DNA from: Candidatus Aquicultor sp.
GTDB taxonomy: Bacteria; Actinomycetota; Aquicultoria; Aquicultorales; Aquicultoraceae
Length of the DNA stretch: 64,000 bases
Assembly (NCBI GenBank): GCA_036504445.1
Contig: DASXVE010000024.1
Coordinates: 124,001-188,000 of the forward strand
Direction of reading: 5' to 3'
The notes beneath the pieces were generated by a model. It was not told the DNA's origin. It made no database searches and was given only the letters and a program-made list of their open reading frames with translations. This document shows, in pieces, positions 52,862 to 60,316 of this stretch. The translations under genes were made by a program, and so were the position numbers. Numbering within the stretch: the first letter of the stretch is position 1; every line of letters begins with the position of its first letter.

Positions 52862-53580
52862 CGGGCAACCTCGGCGAAGACTTCCTCTAAGTTGTTCGCG
52901 TTATATTTTTCTTTGAGTTCTGTTGACGTTCCGGTGTCATGAATGATTCCACGGTCAATGATCGCAACCCTATCGGAGAGGTACTCTATTTCGAGCATAT
53001 TATGGCTTGAGAGCAATACCGACATTCCCATCTGCGTAAATTGCCTGATGGTATTACGAATCTCTAGAGCGTTTATTACATCAAGACCGCTTGTCGGTTC
53101 GTCGAGAATGGCGAGCTTTGGCCTGGTCATCAGTGCCCTGGCCAAAAGCAGCTTGCGCATCATGCCTTTACTATACGTACCGATTTTGTTGTTTAGCCTA
53201 TCACCGAGGCCGGTGATACCGGCCGCCATCTTCATCGCCTCATCCTGGGATTTCTTGTCGGCGATAAAGAGTTCGGACATGAAACGCAGATAGTAACTAC
53301 CGGTAAGGTTTTTGTATGCCCCCGCGTCTTCGGGCAGGTAGCTTATGGCTTCACGAACCTGCTCGGCATTGTCCACGATATCTAGACCCGCTACCTTTAC
53401 AGAGCCGGCCGAGGGGTGCAGGATAGTGGCGATGATTCGCAGCGTCGTTGTCTTTCCGGCGCCGTTCGGTCCTATTAAGGCAAAGATTTCATTTTTCTTG
53501 ACATCAAAGCTAATGCCCATAAGAGCTTCAAACGCGCCGTAGTTCTTCTTTAGGTTTTCAACCTGTAAGACTTCATTCAT
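52858..53580 (-). CDS. NatA-like ABC ATPase
   Basis: A 240-residue ATPase, start taken at the ATG at 53580 with AGGA 8 bases upstream. Walker A GPNGAGKTT, SYLPEDAGAYKNLTG in the Q-loop region, signature YSKGMMRKLLLARAL, Walker B LAILDEPTSGLD, switch SSHNMLEIEYL. Coupled to the NatB-like permease gene. Confidence 0.92.
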   Translation of the reverse strand: MNEVLQVENLKKNYGAFEALMGISFDVKKNEIFALIGPNGAGKTTTLRIIATILHPSAGSVKVAGLDIVDNAEQVREAISYLPEDAGAYKNLTGSYYLRFMSELFIADKKSQDEAMKMAAGITGLGDRLNNKIGTYSKGMMRKLLLARALMTRPKLAILDEPTSGLDVINALEIRNTIRQFTQMGMSVLLSSHNMLEIEYLSDRVAIIDRGIIHDTGTSTELKEKYNANNLEEVFAEVAR

Positions 53581-53894
53581 GCTCTTCATCCTAATAACTG
53601 TAGGTTAGCTTTACTGTTAACGCCACGTGCAGTCTTCAATGCACTGTCTGTCTCTAGAAGGTTCTATACAGCACGTAACAATCCCTGTCGCAAATTATAG
53701 TCAATCCCAATTGCACGGAAAAGCCAACAGGATTAGGGCTGCAACCGGTAATTAGCCAGGCACCTTTGAGGTGATGGCAAGATGAGACACGGCTTTATGT
53801 ATATCACGTTCCGGTTACGTGTTTCAGAGAGCCGGGTATCAAGAATGTTGTTGCTTAGCCTTCCCAGCATCGAGACCGGGGGCGGTAGAATCGG

Positions 53895-54374
53895 CGAATG
53901 ATACAGGATTTTCACCTGTCTCTCGAATATTTATCGTGACTGCTAGTATCATAATCGTTGGAGCTGGCATTAAAGCTGCAAATCCGGTCCTAGCACCTAT
54001 AGTTTGGCAGGTTTTTGGCGATTATTATTGCCGCCGTTCTACGCTGGCCGCAGAGAAAGAGCCTCTCATTCTTTGTTTCAGTGCTTCTCTTAATTCTTGG
54101 CATTATAATAGTAGGCGTTGTGCTCATATTGTTTCTTTATGCCGAGTTTAACCAAGTCCAGGCTAAACTGCTAAGCCTCACACCTCTTACGGTCATCGTC
54201 TCCTTTGTCGTGTGGGCTTACCTGTTTGGCATGCTCGGCGGTCTATTCTCAGTACCGCTTACGCTGGCGGTAGAAGCGGTTCTCGGGGCTTATCCAGGAA
54301 CACGCTGGATTGCAGATGCGATGGTTGAGGAAGAGGGGGCCCCACACCCGGAAGCTCCTCAAGAAGCTGCGTAA
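53895..54374 (+). pseudogene. Decayed AI-2E family transporter
   Basis: The start reads NDTGFSPVSRIFIVTASIIIVGAGIKAANPVLAPIV, the typical N-terminus of AI-2E/YdiK-type membrane proteins. A frameshift near 54010 leads into AIIIAAVLRWPQRKSLSFFVSVLLLIL; this is followed almost directly by TPLTVIVSFVVWAYLFGMLGGLFSVPLTL, which belongs to the last quarter of the protein. Roughly 200 residues between them are missing. The C-terminus (EEEGAPHPEAPQEA) is complete. Confidence 0.82.
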
Positions 54375-54476
54375 ATATGTAAATCGTCCTTGCGGTCTTC
54401 ACTAGCTCAATCTCGATTATCCTTGCCTTAGCTCTTGCCCTGCAAAAGAGTACTTAGCCCATTATGTATGCTGCGT

Positions 54477-56063
54477 CTATGTGCTAGATGTTGTGCTCGT
54501 CGGGGCCGGGCCCCTCGATACCACTATCGTGGCGGTTGAACCGCTGTTAGCTAAGCTTCCCGCCGTCGGTGCTTGCGTAATAACTCCTCCTGCCGGAACC
54601 GTATCGTTAAAGGCTTGGTTGACCCTCACAATAAATCCCGCAGCCTGCAACGTCGACGTTGCAGCAGCCTGGCTCTGCCCGACCACATTCGGCACCGTTA
54701 CTTGAAGGATAGTTGTGGACGTGGTGCTCGAGGTAGTTGTGCTCGACGGTGTTGGGCCTTCTGATACCGTAATGGTTACCATAGAGCCGGGGTTTGCCGA
54801 TGCCCCCGCTATAGGCGACTGCGATATGACGCTGCCGGTCGGGACTGTGTCACTGAAGGCTTGAACCGTCTTCACGGTAAACCCGGCAGCCTGCAAACTC
54901 GTTGCCGCATCGGTTTCGGTTTGCCCGGTTACATCGGGAACAGCCACCGGTTGTGGCCCCTCTGAGACGGTTAGATCGATCGCTGAACCTAACCGCGCAT
55001 TTGTACCCCCTCCGGGTGTTTGCTTTAAAACGATTCCCGGCTGAACCGTCGTTGTTGCAAGCTGCGATATGTTGCCAACGGAGAACCCGGCGTTATTGAT
55101 TGTGCTTTCAGCCTGCGTTTGCGTTTCGCCGATAACGTTAGGTATGGTGCCGGTACGTCCGATTATTGCATACGCTGCCCCCGCGATAAGCAGCACCAGG
55201 GCGATTGCCCCAATGACCCACGGCCAGATAGGCCGCCTGGGTGGCGTGCTCGGAATTTCCTGCTCTTCAATAAACCTGTCAAGATCCTGGCGCATTTCCT
55301 CGGCCGACCTGTAGCGATCGGTTGGCTGCTTCGCCATGGCGCGCAGGATAATGGCTTCCAGCGTTGCCGGGATACCTGCGTTGATCTGCCGTAGCCTCAC
55401 CGGAATAGTATCGACCTGCATAGCGGCAGTATCCCTGGCAGTATCTCCTCTAAACGGTACCGTGCCGGTGGTAAGTTCATAAAGCACGACACCGAGTGAA
55501 TAGACATCCGATGCCGGGGATGGAAGGTACCCTTGTGCTTGCTCCGGGCTGATATAATCAGCGGTTTCTGGCAGTGCGCCGCCAGAAGCAATAGTGTCAT
55601 ATGTTATAGCCCCAAAACCAAAATCAACCACTTTGATATGATTCTGAGGCGTTCGTATGATATTTTGCGGTTTAATATCGCCATGCACAACATCTCTGGC
55701 ATGCGTAGCGGAGAGGGCGTCACATGCCCGGGCGGCATATGAGGCGGCTGTGACGGGCCCGAGACGCCCATCGTCTACGAGAACCGTCTTTAAATCACTT
55801 CCCGGGACGTATTCTCGCGCCACCCAGCACTCAGCGCCTTCCCTGCCGGAACCATACACGCGACCCACGTTTGCGTGAGAAATCTCTGCTAGTACCGCGG
55901 CATCCCTCAAGAGCCGGTCCTGGACATCGGTCTGCATGAGCACTATCGTTTTGAGTACAATAGGCGCGCCGCTTTCATCGGCCCCCGTGTAGGTTTCCTT
56001 ACCGTCAAAAACAGCAATTTTTTCAGTTGCACGGTATCTGCCACCGAATATCACATCATCCAT
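54477..56063 (-). CDS. PASTA-domain Ser/Thr protein kinase (PknB-like)
   Basis: A 528-residue kinase. Catalytic motifs: VLKTI (ATP lysine), HGDIKPQNI (catalytic loop with HGD in place of HRD), VVDFGFG (DFG), ADYISPEQAQG (APE-equivalent), DVYSLGVVLYELTTG. The glycine-rich loop is degenerate (KIAVFDGKETYTG rather than GxGxxG). One membrane helix (IWPWVIGAIALVLLIAGAAYAI) leads to three PASTA repeats (IPNVIGETQTQAESTINNAGF, VPDVTGQTETDAATSLQAAGF, VPNVVGQSQAAATSTLQAAGF) separated by Ser/Thr linkers. PASTA kinases sense peptidoglycan fragments and control growth and division; no division genes are adjacent. Confidence 0.92.
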   Translation of the reverse strand: MDDVIFGGRYRATEKIAVFDGKETYTGADESGAPIVLKTIVLMQTDVQDRLLRDAAVLAEISHANVGRVYGSGREGAECWVAREYVPGSDLKTVLVDDGRLGPVTAASYAARACDALSATHARDVVHGDIKPQNIIRTPQNHIKVVDFGFGAITYDTIASGGALPETADYISPEQAQGYLPSPASDVYSLGVVLYELTTGTVPFRGDTARDTAAMQVDTIPVRLRQINAGIPATLEAIILRAMAKQPTDRYRSAEEMRQDLDRFIEEQEIPSTPPRRPIWPWVIGAIALVLLIAGAAYAIIGRTGTIPNVIGETQTQAESTINNAGFSVGNISQLATTTVQPGIVLKQTPGGGTNARLGSAIDLTVSEGPQPVAVPDVTGQTETDAATSLQAAGFTVKTVQAFSDTVPTGSVISQSPIAGASANPGSMVTITVSEGPTPSSTTTSSTTSTTILQVTVPNVVGQSQAAATSTLQAAGFIVRVNQAFNDTVPAGGVITQAPTAGSLANSGSTATIVVSRGPAPTSTTSST

Positions 56064-56392
56064 GTGCCACTCCTTCCACCGGCCTCTATTCCACCAGCGC
56101 GCTGTGCCGGTCGCTTTTCGAGCGTTATTACTTATTACTACCCAAAAAGACCGTGGGGCCTTAATTGGGTTTGGAAGTAGAATCGAGGCGGAACAGTAGC
56201 TATTGGTTTTCTGGTGAGTTTAATTTGATTGACCGAGGTTACCGGCAGCGATCACCGGACTCAGCTACCTCCGATATTCCCATAAAAGGATGCACCTAGC
56301 CGCTTCCGCTGTACTCAAGCATAAGTCTGAATTCTTGTACCGATTGGCTACCAACTGTGCGCTTGATACTTAACCATGTGCTGGCTATTCAG
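56064..56392. other. Intergenic stretch of 329 bases
   Basis: Upstream region of the PASTA kinase gene. I see no gene, no strong hairpin and no repeat. It is followed by two gene remnants at 56393-56831. Confidence 0.5.
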
Positions 56393-56505
56393 TTATAGCT
56401 CTTGCCTGATGATCGCATAGAATTTATCTTTCGCCTCACGTTCAAGCCAGGGATAATGCCCGCACTTTTGCAGCAGAGGATAATCCTCTGGCCAGAAAAT
56501 CATCT
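56393..56505 (-). pseudogene. C-terminal scrap of an alpha/beta hydrolase
   Basis: Minus strand reads MIFWPEDYPLLQKCGHYPW and then LEREAKDKFYAIIRQEL before TAA. CGHYPWLE is the catalytic-histidine end of proline-iminopeptidase-type hydrolases (GHYPHLE). Nothing of the preceding 200 residues is present; the remnant abuts another fragment in opposite orientation. Confidence 0.55.
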
Positions 56506-56525
56506 TCTACGGATCGGCAAATGAG

Positions 56526-56831
56526 ATGTCCGTTGAGTTTGCGCAGCTCTCGGTCGTCCAAACTGCCGGGATGGATGCGCAGCTCAAGGCAACCGGTTAT
56601 ACGGCCGCAAAGCTGTTCAACGATAGCAAAGCCCAAGCCAAAACCACACAGGATATTCCTGGTATCGGGGATTCCGCTTACTGGTTCGGCAACCTCGAGC
56701 AAGAACCGGCCGGCGTTCATGTCCTTAAGGGAGACGTCGAGCTTAATGTAAGCGCAACCTTAAAAGACAAGCAGGCCACACTTGAAGCCGAGAAGAAACT
56801 AGCGGCAATAGTAGCCGGGCGGTTGCCGTAA
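56526..56831 (+). pseudogene. C-terminal fragment of a secreted or lipoprotein-like protein
   Basis: A 101-residue frame (MSVEFAQLSVVQTAGMDAQL, then IPGIGDSAYWFGNLEQEPAGVHVLKGDVELNVSA and AEKKLAAIVAGRLP). The pattern GIGDxAYW followed by a short beta stretch is typical of the last domain of DUF3558-like secreted proteins. Frame remains open upstream (QKIIFYGSANEM) but without start, signal peptide or ribosome binding site, so I regard it as a truncated remnant. Confidence 0.5.
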
Positions 56832-56879
56832 TTTGCGTTACAAACGGATAGTTTGCATAAATACAATAGAGACTTAATT

Positions 56880-56909
56880 AACACAGGGAGGCGTACGCCT
56901 CCCTGTGTT
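56880..56909. terminator. 13-bp bidirectional hairpin
   Basis: AACACAGGGAGGC, loop GTAC, GCCTCCCTGTGTT. It lies between the fragment ending at 56831 and the convergent cytochrome gene ending at 56952. Confidence 0.75.
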
Positions 56910-56951
56910 GCATCTAATCTTTATCTTACATCGGGTGCATTTGCCCCTGCC

Positions 56952-57536
56952 TTACGGTGGCGGCAGTGTGGGATGGGTTCGCACGAAATCCGCCGGATGG
57001 CACGTATTGCATTTCGTGGAAGCATCTTCGCTTCGTTTATGGCAATCAATGCAAACCGACATCTTGATTCAGGTCCGATATCCATTGAATACCCCGTGGC
57101 TGATCCTGTTGTGGCAATACGCGCAGGTGAGGCCCTCCTCAAGGTGTTGCGGGTGCACAAAGATGAGCGTTTTGGTCGTTACGCGTGCCGGGGGCTTATG
57201 GCATGGCGTGCAAACAGATGACGGCATCGTCTTACTAAGCTGACTGTCCTTGTTTATCGGTTTCTGGTATGTGTTCGTAAAATGATAGTAGACCTCGCTC
57301 AGCGCCTGTACCTTACTGATAACAAAATTAACCGGCCGCGGGTTAAGATAGCACGCTTCACAATCGACTTTACTGTGAAAGGAAACTCGCCAGGCATTAT
57401 AGCCGCTGTTCATCTCGTGGCATGTGTTGCAAAAGCGTGGGTTCGATGTCGCAAACATAGCGGTGACAAGAAGCGCAACAACCACGACAATTACACTACC
57501 TACGATTACTAGTAGACGGCGTGAGCCAGATTTCAT
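56952..57536 (-). pseudogene. Multiheme c-type cytochrome (NapC/NirT-like) with two damaging changes
   Basis: The 195-codon frame starts with a membrane anchor (LLVIVGSVIVVVVALLVTAMF) and contains six heme-type motifs: CNTCH, CEACY, CTPCH, CAYCH, and after an in-frame TGA (57069-57071) CIDCH and CNTCH. NapC/NirT cytochromes pass electrons from quinol to periplasmic reductases. The second motif has Tyr (TAT) for the haem-ligating His (CAT). The TGA stands between GYRT and IKMSVCIDCH, where an ordinary residue such as Arg (CGA) would be expected. Both changes are single C-to-T transitions, so a decaying gene is likelier than recoding. GTGAGG precedes the start. Confidence 0.75.
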
Positions 57537-57682
57537 ATAGCGACCTCACGGGATTAAAGTTACTTATTTTTTACCCAAAACTGCGAAACGCAAAGCGCTT
57601 GTATTGTTTGTTGCCGGGCGGAAAGCTAGGTGCCCGTCAAAGAAAAATGCTGGTAACCATGCTGTGTGCTAGAGGCACAAAG

Positions 57683-57704
57683 CATGGTCGTGGACACGAC
57701 CATG
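57683..57704. repeat. Perfect inverted repeat in the cytochrome upstream region
   Basis: CATGGTCGTG, GA, CACGACCATG. It may be a regulator site or a hairpin; it lies about 150 bases before the cytochrome start and 250 before the marR-type gene. Confidence 0.5.
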
Positions 57705-57872
57705 ACTAACAGCTTAAGCCTTGGATTCAATGCTCTACTCTTTTCATACTTCGTCAGTATGGTAATCATACGTGCTTCGATAGATAAAAAAAACGTCTAA
57801 AGATTCAATATATGTGCGGCCAGCTCATGCCTCTTGAGCTGATTTGTATCTTGACGAACCGTATCTCTTAAA

Positions 57873-57913
57873 ATATTATTTAAAGACTAAATAGTTTATT
57901 TAGTAAATAATAT
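57873..57913. promoter_or_regulatory. Nested AT-rich palindrome, probable MarR operator
   Basis: An outer 10-bp inverted repeat (ATATTATTTA and TAAATAATAT) encloses an inner 17-bp palindrome (CTAAATA, GTT, TATTTAG; 57887-57903). MarR proteins bind 16-20 bp palindromes of this kind over their own promoters. It lies 39 bases before the GTG start of the marR-type gene, overlapping the expected promoter. Confidence 0.6.
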
Positions 57914-57951
57914 ATTAATGTTTCGCATGATATATCTTCAAAGGTAAAAGA

Positions 57952-58476
57952 GTGAATAAAGAACAGACTATGCAACACGCCTACGAACTTGCACACGCAT
58001 TAAAAACATTTCGGCGTACAACCTTAATAGTAAGAGATAATTCGGGCTTGAAGAATGCCGAGAAGTTCTTTCTGTTGCTTCTAGCCAGCCTTAACAACGG
58101 GGCTCCGGTGAAGCCTTCAGAAGCCGCGAAAGAATTAAATGTGACCTTGGCGGCCGTGACCCATTATATTAATTCGCTCGAAGGACAAGGTTTAGTGGTT
58201 AGAACGCCATCGCCCGATGATAGGCGAGTCGTTCTTGTCAGCCTTTCCGAGCGGGGTAAGGAAACCGTCGATAGTCTTAGAAAAATCCACCTAGAAGAAA
58301 TCCGTGGAATTGTGGAGTATCTCGGTGACAAGGATAGCGCTGCATTCGTCGCCTTAATTACAAAAATTACTGAGTACGTAAAACAAACCGGCGCTGCCAA
58401 AGAAAGTTTGGAGCATGAAGGCAAAGTTAAGCAGCACATATGCTCGCACAACAATGAAACCTCTACAATTGGATAA
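57952..58476 (+). CDS. MarR-family transcriptional regulator
   Basis: A 174-residue regulator starting at GTG. The winged helix is visible: LLLLASLNNGAPVKPSEAAKELNVTLAAVTHYINSLEGQGLVVRTPSPDDRRVVLVSLSERGKETV in parts, with the DDRR wing. The C-terminal 30 residues (KESLEHEGKVKQHICSHNNETSTIG) are an added tail with Cys and His. It is followed after 49 bases by two ABC exporter genes, so it probably represses them and releases on binding a toxic compound. Confidence 0.9.
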   Translation: MNKEQTMQHAYELAHALKTFRRTTLIVRDNSGLKNAEKFFLLLLASLNNGAPVKPSEAAKELNVTLAAVTHYINSLEGQGLVVRTPSPDDRRVVLVSLSERGKETVDSLRKIHLEEIRGIVEYLGDKDSAAFVALITKITEYVKQTGAAKESLEHEGKVKQHICSHNNETSTIG

Positions 58477-58525
58477 CTTATTCGAAGTTGGTAAGCAAGG
58501 TTAATTAATAGGAGTAAAGCGCACA

Positions 58526-60316
58526 ATGCTGAGATTAGTAAAATATCTGAAACCATACACAATGGCTGTTGTCGCACTTTTTGTTTTAGTGTTTGCCCAG
58601 GTAATGGCAGATTTACAGTTACCGGATTACATGGCCAAAATCGTGAACCATGGTATCGTCGGAGAAAATACAAGCCTTATCCTTACCACAGGCTTTTGGA
58701 TGCTGCTCATCTCCCTGCTGGGCGCGGCATGTTCTATCGGTGTCGGTTTCCTGGCGGCGCGGATCGCAACCGGCTTTTCGATGAACCTGCGCGAGAAGGT
58801 CTTTTCAAGGGTAGAGAGTTTCTCGCTCACTGAATTTGATAAGTTCTCAACGGCGTCCCTTATAACACGCTCAACCAACGATATCCAGCAAATACAAATG
58901 GTGCTGATCATGTTGTTCAGAATGGTGCTTGCGGCGCCCATCATGGGTATCGGCGCCATATTTAAAGCGTACGGCATGGCTCCGTCGATGACCTGGATCA
59001 TCGCTCTCTCGGTTACCATAATTATCGGGATGATGGTGCTTCTGTTCTCTATTGCCATGCCGAAATTTAAGCTCCTCCAAAAACTGGTTGATAAGCTTAA
59101 TTTAGTGACGCGGGAAAACCTAACAGGGCTTCGCGTCATCAGGGCTTTTAATACCGAAGAACACGAGCAAGAAAAATTCGAGCGGGCCAATACCGAACTT
59201 ACGAGAATCAACCTATTCGTAAACCGCTTAATGGTCGTTATGCAGCCGATGATGATGCTTCTGCTTAACTTTACCTCGATCGGCATCGTGTGGATCGGAT
59301 CGCATATGATAGGTACCGGGAATCTTTTGATCGGCGACATGATAGCTTTTATGCAGTATGCCATGCAAGTCATTTGGTCCTTCTTAATGATTTCGCTCAT
59401 ATTTATAATGGTTCCGCGCGCCTCGGTGTCCGGGCAACGAGTGGCCGAAGTTATAGAGACCGAACCGGCCATTAACGACCCGTACAATCCGGTTGCTTTT
59501 GCTGAAGATAAAAAAGGCGTTGTCGAGTTTAACAACGTGACATTCTCGTATCCCGGCGCCGATAGCCCGGTTTTACAAAATATTTCATTTACGGCATACC
59601 CTGGGGAAACTACCGCATTTATCGGCAGTACCGGAAGCGGAAAGTCGACGCTGGTTAACCTTATCCCCCGTTTCTATGATGTAACCGCCGGCCAGGTGCT
59701 CGTGGATGGCGTCGATATCCGTGAAGTAAAGCAAGAACGTCTTCGCGAGAAAATCGGCTACGTACCGCAAAAGGGAGTTTTGTTCTCAGGAACGATAAGC
59801 AGCAATATCTCGTACGGTTCGCCGGAAGCTTTGGATGAAGAGGTACGCAAAGCTTCAAATACCGCCCAAGCCGATGAATTCATCGAGCAGCTTGAAGAGC
59901 ATTTCGAAACGCCGATTTCGCAGGGTGGCATCAATGTCTCCGGCGGTCAAAAGCAGCGCCTCTCAATTGCCAGAGCGCTGATTATAAAGCCGGATATCTA
60001 CATATTTGACGATAGCTTTTCGGCACTCGATTTTAAAACAGACGCCGCATTACGAGAAGCGCTCAGCGCTGAGACACAGAATTCGACAGTGCTCATCGTC
60101 GCGCAAAGGATAAGCACAATCATGAATGCCGACAAGATTATCGTCCTTGACGAAGGCAAAGTCGTAGGCATAGGCCGGCATAAAGAGCTGCTGAAAGACT
60201 GCAGCGTTTATGAAGAGATTGCATCGTCGCAGTTATCTGAAGAAGAATTAGCCGGCAGCATAGTTAATAGCGATAACGGCAAACAATCACAGCTTGTGGA
60301 GAAGGATTTAGTATGA
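58526..60316 (+). CDS. Heterodimeric ABC exporter, subunit with degenerate catalytic site
   Basis: A 596-residue half-transporter with six membrane segments and an ATPase domain. Walker A GSTGSGKST, signature INVSGGQKQRLSIARAL, Walker B IYIFDDSFSALD: the catalytic glutamate after Walker B is aspartate (DD-S), as in the degenerate site of heterodimeric exporters such as BmrC/LmrC/TM287. It overlaps the next gene by 4 bases (ATGA) and forms a heterodimer with its product. Confidence 0.93.
   Translation: MLRLVKYLKPYTMAVVALFVLVFAQVMADLQLPDYMAKIVNHGIVGENTSLILTTGFWMLLISLLGAACSIGVGFLAARIATGFSMNLREKVFSRVESFSLTEFDKFSTASLITRSTNDIQQIQMVLIMLFRMVLAAPIMGIGAIFKAYGMAPSMTWIIALSVTIIIGMMVLLFSIAMPKFKLLQKLVDKLNLVTRENLTGLRVIRAFNTEEHEQEKFERANTELTRINLFVNRLMVVMQPMMMLLLNFTSIGIVWIGSHMIGTGNLLIGDMIAFMQYAMQVIWSFLMISLIFIMVPRASVSGQRVAEVIETEPAINDPYNPVAFAEDKKGVVEFNNVTFSYPGADSPVLQNISFTAYPGETTAFIGSTGSGKSTLVNLIPRFYDVTAGQVLVDGVDIREVKQERLREKIGYVPQKGVLFSGTISSNISYGSPEALDEEVRKASNTAQADEFIEQLEEHFETPISQGGINVSGGQKQRLSIARALIIKPDIYIFDDSFSALDFKTDAALREALSAETQNSTVLIVAQRISTIMNADKIIVLDEGKVVGIGRHKELLKDCSVYEEIASSQLSEEELAGSIVNSDNGKQSQLVEKDLV

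Larger units (their letters stand above)
57537..57951. other. Intergenic stretch of 415 bases
   Basis: Divergent region between the cytochrome gene (left) and the marR-type gene (right). No gene seen. It contains a perfect 10-bp inverted repeat at 57683-57704 and an AT-rich palindrome at 57873-57913 that is the likely MarR operator. Confidence 0.6.

Noticed and set aside
57069-57071. Third in-frame TGA, in the multiheme cytochrome, as a possible selenocysteine codon
   Set aside because: It does not fall on a cysteine or other redox position, and the gene also has a C-to-T change destroying a haem ligand. A CGA-to-TGA mutation explains it better.
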